NCBI RefSeq assembly: GCF_001186125.1
Contig: NW_014039909.1
Location: 4,388-44,708, forward strand
Length of the DNA stretch: 40,321 nucleotides
Source of the DNA: Sphaeroforma arctica JP610
Lineage: Eukaryota > Opisthokonta > Ichthyosporea > Ichthyophonida
Direction of reading: 5' to 3'
Positions 27,201 to 32,576 of this stretch are shown here, piece after piece; within the stretch, counting starts at the first letter, position 1, and every line of letters starts with the position of its first letter. Under the pieces are notes generated by a model. That model was not told where the DNA came from and did no database searches. It saw only the letters and a program-made list of their open reading frames with translations. The translations under genes were made by a program, and so were the position numbers.

Positions 27201-30200
27201 CGTGCACGCCCGAGAATACCATCCCACCGACGCAGCGACTAACGAACCTCATAACCAATTCATAAGTGTTCAGACAGGTGGGCAAAACGGATGACTACGC
27301 CACAGTTCGGAACTTGTACGAGCATTTGTATCTATACACGTGAGTCAGTACCATTTGTATTCATACACGTGTGAGTCAGTAACATATGCATTCATGCGTG
27401 TGCGTGCCATACCTTCTTCTCCGTGTCATTGTAGTTAGAGGATGTTAGCAAGTGTCCGAAGATCAGCTCTGGCACGTAGACGTTTTCGTCCTTGTGCATC
27501 TCGATAGGAATGCCCGCGCCGTTGTTCTATAAATAGATTGAGCAAGAAGTCGAGATTTCAGACACAAGCGTAGAAGTTCTGTGTCAATGGTTTATTCATA
27601 CATAAAGGTTAGGAAATGTATGGGGCATGGGCTATATGTGAACAAAGACACGTCACATCACGATTTCACCCAGACGACAGTCGAGAGAGCAGAGTTCGCA
27701 AAAGACTTCGATAGAAGAGAAGGATAGTATATATTCCTACGTTGTACATGGTCAAGAATAGATATACGCTATACATAGTTGTATGGATAGATATACGCTA
27801 TACATAGTTATATGGATAGATATACGCAATACATAATTATATGGATATATATACGTTTTACATAGTTATATATATAGATATACGCTATACATAGATATAT
27901 GGATAATATATGCTATACATATTTATATGAATAGACATTTGTGGCACATACACATATATCAGCTCTTGTCACGACATACAACCAAACCCAAAATATCCCT
28001 CCAACCACCATGCAACCGTCGACAGTACAAAGCAACAAACAAGGCACCGACCAATAATGAAGCCATCCTATTGAGACCTCACAATTGGCGGCTGAAACTA
28101 ATGGGAGGAGCAATGTCCGATTTAGGGTTTAAGGGGTTTAAAACCCTAAACTCAAATCGATGTCCACGCTATAGCACCAGAACATGGGGGCCATGCGAGC
28201 GTTTGTGGATATAAGAATCCATGTCCCAAATCAATACGTGGATAAAGCTATTTAAGATGCTTATCCATAGCCAAATGTGCATGTATGGGAACTATGCACA
28301 GGCACAAACTCGAGTCGCGTGCACGTACCCATATCTTGACGGAGTTGTTTTCCACATCCACGTCGATCTTCATGGTGTTCATGTTCTTGTCGCGCTGTCT
28401 GTTATCCGCCGCATTCACGAGAATCTCGTCGAAAATCTGCAAGACAACGACGCACACATATGAGAAGCTATAGAAACACACATATGAGAAGCTATAGACA
28501 CACACATATGAGAAGTTATAGACACACACAAATGAGAAGCTATAGGCACACATATGAGAAGCTATAGACACACATATATGAGAAGCTATAGACACACACA
28601 TATGAGAAGCTATAGACACACACATATGAGAAGCTATAGACACGCACATATGAGAAGCTATAAACACACACATATGAGAAGCTATAGACACACACATATG
28701 AGCAGCTATAGACGCACACATATGATAAGCTATAGACACACACATATGCGCAGCTATAGACACACACATATGAGAAGCTATAGACACACACATATGAGAA
28801 GCTATAGAGACACTGGTCTGTGTCGTGTTCACTGCAAAATCATCGGAAATCTGCGGGATTATAAGAGCTGTGTATATACAGCTATATAAGCGAGAGCATC
28901 TGTGCTAGCCACTTGGCTCCGTATAGGGCTCTGCGGTAGTATAAGAGCTGTGTATATACAGCTATATAAGCGCATAGAAGCGAGAGCATCTGTGCTAGCC
29001 ACTTGGCTTCGTATAGGGTTTCACATGTGCGCCTCTCGACACGACAGGCAGCCGAATACTTTGGGCTGTGATAGCAATCCCATCGGAGAACTAGAACTGT
29101 GAAAGAATTCGTGCGTGTCCATGTATCTGTGAACGTATCAGTGGATTGATCCTTGTGGGGGGCGTGAATAGCTGGCATGGTACTAGTAGCGTGTCCATGT
29201 ATCTGTGAACGTATCAAAGGATTGATCTTTGTGGGGGCCATGAGTGCGGGCGTGAATAGCTGGCGTGGTACTTGCGAGTACTCGGATTCATGACAGAATT
29301 CAAAAATATCATGTCTCACTCCATGGGATCTGGGATATGACATCCATTCGACACTACCGCAACAGACTACCACCCCTCTCTCCTGCTATGTCTGGGTGTG
29401 AATATTGTCCTGACTTGCGAATAATATACCAACTCGCGTAATAGCCGTTGGCAAGGATCGAGATTGCTGCAGCTGCACTAGAAACACCTCGCACTCTACA
29501 CAACCATGCTACAATTAACACACAGACACACACACAACACACACAGACACAGACATTATATATATATACATACATTATATATATACATATACATACACAC
29601 ACACATATATATATATATAGATATATATATATGTGTGTGAGTGAGTGATATGTGTATACGTATGCATGTACATGCTTACCTTAAAAAGCCCGGGGACGTA
29701 GGTGACCTTGCGAAAGACCATGCCTGTGCCCTGGTCGTACACCCACATCTGCTCAGTCGATGCCTCCGTCGACCCAATGTACGAGTCGGGTCTGTTGGAA
29801 ACATATGTCAATTCAGATATTGTCCTGATATGCATAAAACCTTTTCTTCTCGATATGAAGGAGCATAAAATCTTTTCTTCTCGATATGAAGGAGCATAAA
29901 ACCTTTTCTTCTCGATATGAAGGAGCATAAAACCTTTTCTTCTCGATATGAAGGACAAAAACGTTAGCACTGACATCGATTGTGAGTGATTGCCATTCCT
30001 CAGCCCAAGAAGAAGCATTGACATTGGCCTGTCACGAGAGACGGTCAGTCCAACATGCCCAAACGACACTATTCAAGGTGTGTCGCATTACTGTGGACGA
30101 TCACATACACCACAGCTGTGACCAATTCACTCGGCCTAATCCAATTGGGTGTATGTATTCACAACGAGAACGTGAAATGCAGCCATTTGTATGTGGACAA

Positions 30201-31263
30201 ATTAACTCGATAGAGAAGATTTTCTGACAGTAACGTTAAGAACCTACATATAATAGTACAGATAGCATACATACAAGTCCTCTGCCACCATATGCCACCA
30301 TAGGAGGGCGGACTAACCAATGCACCACATCATACCCACTCCAAGTACTCACCTCAGAAGTATATGCCACATTATACCCACTCCAAGTACTCACCTCGGC
30401 AGTATATGCCACATCACGCCCACTCCAAGCACTCACCTCAGAAGTATATGCCACATCATACCCACTCCAAGTACTCACCTCAGAAGTATATGCTCCAGCT
30501 GCGTCTTCTTCTGGTATGTTTCTTCGATAGTCTTCTTTCCTGCTGGCCGCGGAGCTTTTTTGACCGTGTTCAATGGCGCCAAGACCTAAAATGGGAAACA
30601 GGAGCAACAGTGAGCTAGACAGACATAGCTATTGATAGATTTACTCACTTCCTGTTGTGGTGGGCAATATACGACCTTGGTTGAACATGCCAGTTCGTAA
30701 ATCGGCAGTATTAAAAAGTGTGAGCCAGGTCTATTGAACGATAACTACACGCTCCAGAAGCCAATTATACTTGGTGATTGGCAGGGGCTATGAAGTGGGT
30801 GGTAAGGCATGAAAACTAAATTGCGATGTCCATCCCGTTTGCAAGCTTGCAATATGAAACGTGTCGAGTAATGCTGTGCCCGAGTGGGCGTTAGAGTACG
30901 GGGTATGATAATGGGCTGACACGGCTGCATGGTGTATGCACCCCATCCGCTAAGACTATAATGAATGGTACTTAATGTAACAAGATGTGTTTTCAACCGT
31001 CCTAAAACATCAGCGGCAATGGTATACTGTATGTTGTGCGTGCGCCTGTATAGCAGACTAGAGCAAACACCTAAAGCACCACCACGTGCAAAGTATCTAT
31101 CAGACCTGGCAGCATACACTCGCAACCAGGGAAGACTTTGCAAACAGCGCCACAACAACTGAAGCTCGTATTCGTCCAATCAGTGAGCGTGCAAACGTGT
31201 ATATATATATAAATATAATAAAAATAAAAATATACATATATACATGTATACATACATACATAC

Positions 31264-31298
<35 letters not shown>

Positions 31299-31776
31299 CT
31301 ATTTATACATACATAAATACATATATACATAAATGCATACGTACTTACATGCATACGTACATACATACACACACACAAACATATATATATATATACCAGG
31401 GATAGCTTAAAGGAACAAGCCTCGCGACACTATATATATAGTATATTATATATATATATATATATAGCATCGCGAGGCTTGTACTTTAAGCTATACCTGT
31501 GGGTCTAAATATGACTTCACGGGCCATTCGACCTCAGCGTCGCGAGGCTTGTGCTTTAAGCTGTCCCTGTGGGATCAAATAAATGATTCACGGGCCATTC
31601 AAAGTTTCGAGCGTATATAGCTGTGCAATATACTTTTCCAATCGTCAATTTGTAACGCATTTGCTCACACCAAAATATTTGAAGAATTTGATGTTCTAGA
31701 AATATTGAGCATGAAAAACTTCCCGGTTCACGATCATACCACACACCTGCAGAAATCAACAAGAACACCATATCGC

Positions 31777-31813
<37 letters not shown>

Positions 31814-31864
31814 ACTTACGCCGTGATCCATGATGTCATCTTCTCCATAGTCCCAGTCAGCCAT
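6193..31864 (-). CDS. TOP2: DNA topoisomerase II, 32 exons, complete
   Basis: Type IIA topoisomerase: an ATP-driven nuclear homodimer that passes one duplex through a transient double-strand break to decatenate and untangle chromosomes. The spliced CDS is 4395 bases (1464 residues), in the usual 1400-1550 range. In order it has a GHKL ATPase (Glu92, Asn96, GRNGYGAK 166-173), the transducer Lys loop QTK 383-385, TOPRIM (EGDSA from 468, PLRGK 492-496, Asp545/547/549 in DQDHDGSH), the winged-helix active site Arg798-Tyr799, intercalating Ile858, the tower and C-gate to about 1198, and a Lys/Asp/Glu/Ser-rich tail. All 31 introns are GT-AG (107-1657 bp) and every junction keeps phase. The start is ATG at 31864, within a typical acidic N terminus. 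DQDHDGSH, not DQDQDGSH, is the form I associate with yeast, plant and protist rather than vertebrate enzymes. Exon coordinates follow as separate entries. Confidence 0.97.
6953..7023 (-). CDS. TOP2: TOP2 exon 31 (residues 1424-1447)
   Basis: [20 protein letters not shown], basic, phase 1 in and phase 0 out. RRAAAKVKY is a recurrent motif near the end of eukaryotic TOP2 tails. Confidence 0.88.
7470..7638 (-). CDS. TOP2: TOP2 exon 30 (residues 1368-1424): Lys/Ala-rich tail
   Basis: After [11 protein letters not shown] comes a run of [20 protein letters not shown] repeats resembling a histone-H1 tail, then LSDSDDNL. Ends in phase 1 at donor GTAGGA. Probably a flexible DNA/chromatin-binding segment. 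A plus-strand Ala/Leu frame over the same bases is its shadow. Confidence 0.88.
7672..7690. repeat. degenerate TTTAGGG motif in TOP2 intron 29
   Basis: gagggtttagaggtttagg: two imperfect telomere-like units, just upstream of exon 30. Confidence 0.6.
8007..8082 (-). CDS. TOP2: TOP2 exon 29 (residues 1342-1367)
   Basis: [19 protein letters not shown], then SEDSDE, donor GTACGT. The acidic-serine end resembles phosphorylated TOP2 tails. Confidence 0.85.
8832..8872. repeat. inverted telomere-like motif in TOP2 intron 28
   Basis: TTTAGGGTTTATACCCTAAA is head-to-head telomere-like DNA forming a near-perfect palindrome, followed by two further CCCTA units. It lies 10-50 bases downstream of exon 28, so the intronic RNA could fold next to the donor. 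Confidence 0.8.
8883..8995 (-). CDS. TOP2: TOP2 exon 28 (residues 1305-1342)
   Basis: [19 protein letters not shown] is followed by [15 protein letters not shown]. Donor GTACGT leaves two bases that join exon 29 to encode Arg. Read-through would instead stop four codons later. The preceding intron is the longest (1657 bp). Confidence 0.85.
9137..9262. repeat. 63-bp direct duplication in TOP2 intron 27
   Basis: Two copies share gttggggtta, gaagtatgggtgta and aaacaatggcggctatg, differing at a few sites. Confidence 0.8.
10283..10375. repeat. 27-bp tandem repeat, three copies, TOP2 intron 27
   Basis: Unit begins acctagtgctacaacaaaca. Copies vary by one or two bases. Confidence 0.85.
10653..10841 (-). 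CDS. TOP2: TOP2 exon 27 (residues 1242-1304)
   Basis: [19 protein letters not shown] has a second basic cluster. [10 protein letters not shown] is a likely casein-kinase-type acidic serine tract. Acceptor gattgcag, donor GTGCGG, phase 0 at both ends. Confidence 0.85.
11204..11263 (-). CDS. TOP2: TOP2 exon 26 (residues 1222-1241), tentative
   Basis: Twenty codons ([16 protein letters not shown]) between acceptor aaacacag and canonical donor GTAAGT, phase 0 at both ends. The charged composition fits the tail. No homology can confirm it, and skipping it would also keep frame. Confidence 0.55.
11553..11938. repeat. 61-bp minisatellite, about six copies, TOP2 intron 25
   Basis: Units start at 11553, 11614, 11675, 11736, 11797 and 11858 (ccttgtacttacattcagac in most copies). 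Divergence is low, so it was amplified recently. It fills half of the intron. Confidence 0.93.
12025..12093 (-). CDS. TOP2: TOP2 exon 25 (residues 1199-1221)
   Basis: Short phase-0 exon ([18 protein letters not shown]) in the divergent C-terminal tail. It is supported by acceptor gtaccag, donor GTGTGA, open frame and composition rather than by family alignment. Confidence 0.75.
12484..12822 (-). CDS. TOP2: TOP2 exon 24 (residues 1086-1198): end of core and nuclear signal
   Basis: After an acidic linker, [17 protein letters not shown] is the last conserved TOP2 motif. [17 protein letters not shown] follows. The exon ends in [14 protein letters not shown], a plausible nuclear localisation signal. 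Donor GTGGGT starts a GT/GG-rich repeated intron segment. Confidence 0.95.
13434..13646 (-). CDS. TOP2: TOP2 exon 23 (residues 1015-1085): C-gate coiled coil
   Basis: [20 protein letters not shown] is followed by [18 protein letters not shown], the C-gate helices. It is preceded by the smallest intron (107 bp). Confidence 0.98.
13754..14062 (-). CDS. TOP2: TOP2 exon 22 (residues 912-1014)
   Basis: [19 protein letters not shown] is the conserved start of the tower/C-gate region. [14 protein letters not shown] and [19 protein letters not shown] also match. Longest core exon apart from exon 24; phase 0 at both ends. Confidence 0.98.
14108..14202. repeat. 21-bp tandem repeat, about four copies, TOP2 intron 21
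   Basis: Unit ataaaccaaaacaacggcaa with small changes, 50 bases upstream of exon 22. Confidence 0.88.
14311..14476. repeat. 83-bp direct duplication, TOP2 intron 21
   Basis: Two copies of gagactacaacccaccaaca (second copy gagattacaatcc...) through tactattgtagtc. Confidence 0.85.
14694..14856 (-). CDS. TOP2: TOP2 exon 21 (residues 857-911): intercalating isoleucine
   Basis: Starts with the split Ser codon, then [19 protein letters not shown]. Ile858 matches the isoleucine that intercalates and bends the cleaved DNA (human Ile856). A near copy of the acceptor and first 45 or so bases lies exactly 96 bases upstream, in frame. Ends GKIEK, phase 0. Confidence 0.97.
14906..14968 (-). repeat. intronic copy of the exon 21 acceptor and 5' edge
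   Basis: On the minus strand, attgttag followed by CATTCCCAATCTCAATCCAC matches the true junction atttttag/CATCCCCAATCACAATCCAC, and the match continues to AACATCC. The copy acceptor would begin the exon at 14952, 96 bases earlier. All 32 extra codons are open and in frame. Confidence 0.92.
15000..15124 (-). CDS. TOP2: TOP2 exon 20 (residues 816-857)
   Basis: [20 protein letters not shown] is followed by [20 protein letters not shown], the conserved IPMVLxNGxxGIGTGW block. Ends in phase 2. Confidence 0.98.
15175..15370. repeat. 25-bp tandem repeat, about eight copies, TOP2 intron 19
   Basis: Unit gtttatgtagtatatgtgta plus ttaag or ctaag, about 50 bases from exon 20. Confidence 0.9.
15553..15573. 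repeat. TTTAGGG tract in TOP2 intron 19
   Basis: gatttagggtttagggtttt: two adjacent plus-strand units. Confidence 0.75.
15764..15907 (-). CDS. TOP2: TOP2 exon 19 (residues 768-815): catalytic tyrosine
   Basis: [11 protein letters not shown], then [18 protein letters not shown]. Arg798-Tyr799 is the strand-cleaving pair, Tyr799 forming the covalent 5'-phosphotyrosyl link. Phase 0, donor GTCAGT. Confidence 0.98.
15928..16082. repeat. aagaatagat/aagaattaat low-complexity array, TOP2 intron 18
   Basis: Short (10-12 bp) A-rich units beginning about 20 bases upstream of the exon 19 acceptor. On the transcript it is a long pyrimidine/T-rich tract that could serve as the polypyrimidine tract. Confidence 0.8.
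16298..16491 (-). CDS. TOP2: TOP2 exon 18 (residues 703-767)
   Basis: [16 protein letters not shown] is followed by [17 protein letters not shown]: the winged-helix domain leading to the active site. Phase 1 in, phase 0 out. Confidence 0.98.
16510..16536. repeat. TTTAGGG-like tract in TOP2 intron 17
   Basis: gtttagggttcaggggttaa: one perfect and one degenerate unit, 20 bases upstream of exon 18. Confidence 0.6.
17012..17156 (-). CDS. TOP2: TOP2 exon 17 (residues 655-703)
   Basis: [17 protein letters not shown] to DKELILFSM matches the family. Ends in phase 1 at donor GTAGGT. The 5' edge of this exon, including its AG, appears in three more degenerate copies with 71-77-base spacing upstream. 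Confidence 0.97.
17157..17400 (-). repeat. three intronic copies of the exon 17 acceptor region
   Basis: Copies of the exon 17 edge (actccatac, a short run, AG, then an ATTCAACTGRCATTCT-like exon start) lie with would-be exon starts at 17227, 17298 and 17375. Spacing is 71, 71 and 77 bases. Each retains an AG. They diverge from the real exon after 30-40 bases. Confidence 0.88.
17681..17790. repeat. CCCTAAA tracts in TOP2 intron 16
   Basis: Two minus-oriented telomere-like clusters: ttaaaccctaaaatcctaat and gaccctaaaaccctaaaccc. Confidence 0.75.
17829..17953 (-). CDS. TOP2: TOP2 exon 16 (residues 613-654)
   Basis: [20 protein letters not shown] is the invariant YYKGLGTS block of the breakage-reunion core. 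Ends DNLDDQK, phase 0. Confidence 0.98.
18037..18053. repeat. CCCTAAA motif in TOP2 intron 15
   Basis: accttaaaccctaaac, a single unit. Confidence 0.6.
18223..18727. repeat. 54-bp minisatellite, about nine copies, TOP2 intron 15
   Basis: Unit begins aacatatcagctgtagaaac. Two alternating subtypes occur (atacaagtgttatagat and acatatgggttattgtt), suggesting higher-order expansion. As 54 is 18 codons, a long minus-strand frame runs through it; I regard that as an artefact. Confidence 0.93.
18849..18975 (-). CDS. TOP2: TOP2 exon 15 (residues 571-613)
   Basis: [18 protein letters not shown] is the conserved EFITPIVK segment. Ends with GDSGK and one base of the next Gly codon, donor GTGTGC. Confidence 0.95.
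19182..19344 (-). CDS. TOP2: TOP2 exon 14 (residues 516-570): TOPRIM aspartates
   Basis: [20 protein letters not shown] provides the metal ligands Asp545, Asp547 and Asp549. Ends HHFWPSLLK in phase 0. A 77-bp tandem array starts 12 bases outside its acceptor. Confidence 0.98.
19356..19740. repeat. 77-bp tandem repeat, five copies, TOP2 intron 13
   Basis: Copies start at 19356, 19433, 19510, 19587 and 19664 (cacgagaggtaagagcgagg). They are nearly identical. The array begins only 12 bases from the exon 14 acceptor. Confidence 0.95.
20278..20391 (-). CDS. TOP2: TOP2 exon 13 (residues 478-516): PLRGK
   Basis: [18 protein letters not shown] is followed by LLNVREAS and MKQIMDNAE, all conserved. 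Enters and leaves in phase 2. Donor GTATCT. Confidence 0.98.
20768..20816. repeat. inverted telomere-like motif in TOP2 intron 12
   Basis: GGGTTTAGGGTTTTAGTAAC is followed by CCTAAATCCTAAATTAAGGG: units in both orientations that can form a hairpin. Confidence 0.8.
21145..21263 (-). CDS. TOP2: TOP2 exon 12 (residues 439-478): TOPRIM glutamate
   Basis: [16 protein letters not shown] is followed by [15 protein letters not shown]. Glu468 is the TOPRIM metal-binding glutamate. Ends in phase 2 at donor GTAAGG. Confidence 0.98.
21451..21640. repeat. 95-bp direct duplication, TOP2 intron 11
   Basis: Copies start at ggccgtacacaagacgtaga (21451 and 21546) and end near gaatcactcc or gaatcactgcc. Confidence 0.88.
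21705..21830. repeat. 18-bp tandem repeat, TOP2 intron 11
   Basis: Unit atcagccatataattcat, about six variants. Open in the plus strand only because 18 is divisible by three. Confidence 0.88.
22075..22176 (-). CDS. TOP2: TOP2 exon 11 (residues 405-438)
   Basis: [20 protein letters not shown] matches the helix linking ATPase and TOPRIM domains. Phase 0. About 50 bases of its 5' edge, with the acceptor, are repeated 166 bases upstream in the intron. Confidence 0.93.
22285..22368 (-). repeat. intronic copy of the exon 11 acceptor and 5' edge
   Basis: On the minus strand, tggtcctgccacctcag followed by TTTGTGAAGAAAGTGCTGAG matches the real junction (tcctaccatcacag/TTTGTGAAGAATGTGCTGAG). Similarity fades after about 50 exon bases. 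The would-be exon start is 22342, 166 bases upstream of the true one, so its use would change frame. Confidence 0.9.
22588..22613. repeat. inverted telomere-like motif in TOP2 intron 10
   Basis: AGGGTTTAGGGGATAAATAA then ACCCTA: units in both orientations. Confidence 0.65.
22700..23025. repeat. about 53-bp degenerate tandem repeat, TOP2 intron 10
   Basis: Recurring acataaattgatatgattgg, then ata/act gaatagtcttcttattta. Roughly six copies. Confidence 0.85.
23081..23130 (-). repeat. intronic copy of the exon 10 3' edge and donor
   Basis: The copy encodes DSECTLSDK again, followed by GTGAAT. It is 105 bases (35 codons) beyond the real donor, and the stretch between is open in frame. Confidence 0.92.
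23193..23363 (-). CDS. TOP2: TOP2 exon 10 (residues 348-404): QTK loop
   Basis: VVKKKNK, then [15 protein letters not shown], with Lys385 contacting the ATP gamma phosphate. It ends SECTLSDK at donor GTGAGT. The last 42 bases and a weaker donor (GTGAAT) recur 105 bases further into the intron. Confidence 0.98.
23928..24050 (-). CDS. TOP2: TOP2 exon 9 (residues 307-347)
   Basis: Contains [18 protein letters not shown], the near-invariant SFVNSIATSKGG block of the transducer domain. Phase 0, donor GTGAGC. Confidence 0.97.
24571..24634 (-). repeat. intronic copy of the exon 8 3' edge and donor
   Basis: ataaactcccaacgaccctc ... aacatacctcccaccg matches 24665-24728 almost perfectly at a 94-base offset, including GTATGT. 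AT and CATA microsatellites separate the copies. Use of the copy donor would reach a stop just inside the duplicated exon piece. Confidence 0.93.
24698..24829 (-). CDS. TOP2: TOP2 exon 8 (residues 263-306): transducer start
   Basis: [17 protein letters not shown] to EIVNNRWE aligns with the family segment before the transducer sheet. Donor GTATGT. The last 31 bases and the donor are copied at 24571-24634 in the intron. Confidence 0.95.
25242..25340 (-). CDS. TOP2: TOP2 exon 7 (residues 230-262)
   Basis: [11 protein letters not shown] to KRAYDMAGC matches the DLSKF...RRAYDIAG region of TOP2. Phase 0, donor GTATGA. Confidence 0.95.
25545..25572. repeat. T-run/G-run homopolymer junction, TOP2 intron 6
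   Basis: About ten T followed by about fourteen G. Together with the C/T blocks near 4831 and 5109 this is a recurring homopolymer pattern. G-runs this long may form quadruplexes, and exact lengths are prone to sequencing error. Confidence 0.7.
26448..26648 (-). CDS. TOP2: TOP2 exon 6 (residues 163-229): ATP lid
   Basis: [17 protein letters not shown] is the diagnostic nucleotide-binding loop. The exon ends DYTCITFKP, also conserved. Phase 0 at both ends. Confidence 0.98.
27413..27526 (-). CDS. TOP2: TOP2 exon 5 (residues 125-162)
   Basis: [12 protein letters not shown] carries the second GHKL glycine motif. [18 protein letters not shown] is the conserved run up to the ATP lid. Phase 0 at both ends. 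Confidence 0.97.
27750..27930. repeat. 29-bp tandem repeat, about six copies, TOP2 intron 4
   Basis: Unit tagatatacgctatacatag plus ttatatgga, about 220 bases upstream of exon 5. Confidence 0.88.
28120..28155. repeat. inverted telomere-like motif in TOP2 intron 4
   Basis: ATTTAGGGTTTAAGGGGTTT then AAAACCCTAAACTC: a hairpin-forming head-to-head pair. Confidence 0.8.
28329..28436 (-). CDS. TOP2: TOP2 exon 4 (residues 89-124): ATP-binding N box
   Basis: [12 protein letters not shown] contains the general-base Glu92 and the Mg-binding Asn96 of the GHKL fold. Phase 0 at both ends, donor GTACGT. The intron on its 5' side begins its acceptor directly beside the 24-bp minisatellite at 28459. Confidence 0.97.
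28459..28810. repeat. 24-bp minisatellite, about 15 copies, TOP2 intron 3
   Basis: Unit tatgagaagctatagacaca plus caca, beginning about 20 bases from the exon 4 acceptor. On the transcript it supplies alternating TGTGTGTC pyrimidine-rich stretches. Open frames on both strands are artefacts of the 8-codon period. Confidence 0.95.
28860..29030. repeat. about 80-bp duplication, TOP2 intron 3
   Basis: Two copies of tataagagctgtgtatatac ... gagcatctgtgctagccact; the second has an extra small insertion. Confidence 0.85.
29108..29275. repeat. about 85-bp duplication, TOP2 intron 3
   Basis: Two copies of cgtgtccatgtatctgtgaa ... gaatagctggcrtggtac, the second with a short insertion. Confidence 0.85.
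29680..29791 (-). CDS. TOP2: TOP2 exon 3 (residues 51-88)
   Basis: Completes the split Arg codon and continues PDSYIGS to TYVPGLFK, the conserved strand region ahead of the ATP-binding helix. Donor GTAAGC. Confidence 0.95.
29817..29953. repeat. 31-bp tandem repeat, four copies, TOP2 intron 2
   Basis: Unit gatatgaaggagcataaaac plus cttttcttctc, starting about 25 bases upstream of exon 3. Confidence 0.93.
30325..30492 (-). repeat. 42-bp tandem repeat carrying four 5' splice sites at the end of TOP2 exon 2
   Basis: Four units start at 30325, 30367, 30409 and 30451. Each contains, on the minus strand, an exon-end CATATACTTCTGAG (or a one- or two-base variant), then GTGAGT. The rightmost unit is the genuine exon 2 end. 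Donors lie at 30473-30478, 30431-30436, 30389-30394 and 30347-30352. Use of any distal donor would immediately read TGA. Confidence 0.95.
30479..30585 (-). CDS. TOP2: TOP2 exon 2 (residues 16-51): start of the ATPase domain
   Basis: Reads [10 protein letters not shown] to [11 protein letters not shown] after acceptor ttttag. The segment [18 protein letters not shown] is the conserved first helix and strap of eukaryotic TOP2. It ends in phase 2 at donor GTGAGT (30473-30478). This exon end and donor are repeated three more times just inside the intron (see the repeat at 30325). Confidence 0.95.
31200..31394. repeat. AT/CATA microsatellite block, TOP2 intron 1
   Basis: Long runs of ta and catacata. 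No coding potential despite open frames on both strands. Confidence 0.9.
31396..31612. repeat. hairpin plus 70-bp tandem duplication, TOP2 intron 1
   Basis: A left arm (31396-31428, ccagggatagcttaaaggaa...) is the inverse of 31469-31498 across an AT loop. The right arm begins a 70-bp unit (cgcgaggcttgtactttaag, 31471) repeated at 31541. The motif thus occurs three times, once inverted. No coding content; its origin is unclear. Confidence 0.88.
31820..31864 (-). CDS. TOP2: TOP2 exon 1 (residues 1-15)
   Basis: Begins ATG GCT GAC TGG ([10 protein letters not shown]) and ends at donor GTAAGT. It is a short acidic N terminus joined in phase 0 to exon 2. No other in-frame ATG upstream fits a splice path. 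Confidence 0.85.
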
Positions 31865-32018
31865 CTTGTTGGAAGGTTTTTTGAATATTACTGGAAGGGT
31901 ATATGAGCGTGACTAGCGCGTGTGGTTGCACGCGTGTGGTGGTATTGTACTTCTATAGATATAATGTAGTATGCGAACGTGGTGTGTGCTGATACACGTA
32001 TGATACGAACTGCAATAA

Positions 32019-32252
32019 TTACCTACCAAGACACACCTTGGCAGAAATAAGGAATGCAGTCTTGGATACCTCTATAGCTGTAACAACGAGAAGGAAGTAC
32101 AAAAGTAGAAGTGTATCTTCCTCGTAATTGCCTATAAGACCTATCCTGTAGTAAGGGATTGTTGGTTGAAAGTGGAGTTCAATCAGAAGCAATATGCCAC
32201 AGATAAATATCTTTGGAAGCAAACGCCAGTAAAGGAACCGCAATTTAGACAT
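32019..32252 (-). CDS. small hydrophobic ORF or first exon upstream of TOP2
   Basis: ATG-initiated, 77 codons (MSKLRFLYWRLLPKIFICGI..., TLLLLYFLLVVTAIEV), with two probable membrane segments. A candidate donor (GTGTGT or GTAGGT) lies near its end, so it could be a first exon, but no continuing exon was found in the 155 bases before the TOP2 ATG. Chance cannot be excluded in AT-rich DNA. Confidence 0.25.
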   Translation of the reverse strand: MSKLRFLYWRLLPKIFICGILLLIELHFQPTIPYYRIGLIGNYEEDTLLLLYFLLVVTAIEVSKTAFLISAKVCLGR

Positions 32253-32343
32253 ACATGTGAATCAATGCGTGACGGAGTATGTACGGACTAGACATAAGCC
32301 CCTATGTAGTAAAACCGGAACTATATGTGATATACACATTCAG

Positions 32344-32466
32344 TATGGATATATATAATGTGGTATACACATTCACTATACGTATGGATATATATAATAT
32401 GGTATACACATTCACTATACGTATGGATATATATAATATGGTATACACATTCACTATACGATGCAC
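32344..32466. repeat. 39-bp tandem repeat, about three copies
   Basis: Unit tatggatatatataatatgg plus tatacacattcactatacg, about 500 bases upstream of TOP2. Confidence 0.9.
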
Positions 32467-32576
32467 ACAACTACACATATATATAAATATATATCTCCAG
32501 AGATATCCACATGAATGAAGAAATCAATAATAAATATAGATATAATTATTCTGTAGGGCTTTTCCCTCTGATCCGC

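Noticed and set aside
28459-28810. CRISPR-like regular array
   Set aside because: Units are contiguous 24-bp repeats without unique spacers, inside a eukaryotic intron; it is a minisatellite.
28248-28832. 194-codon minus-strand open frame as a single protein
   Set aside because: Only 28329-28436 is TOP2 exon 4; the rest is the 24-bp repeat translated.
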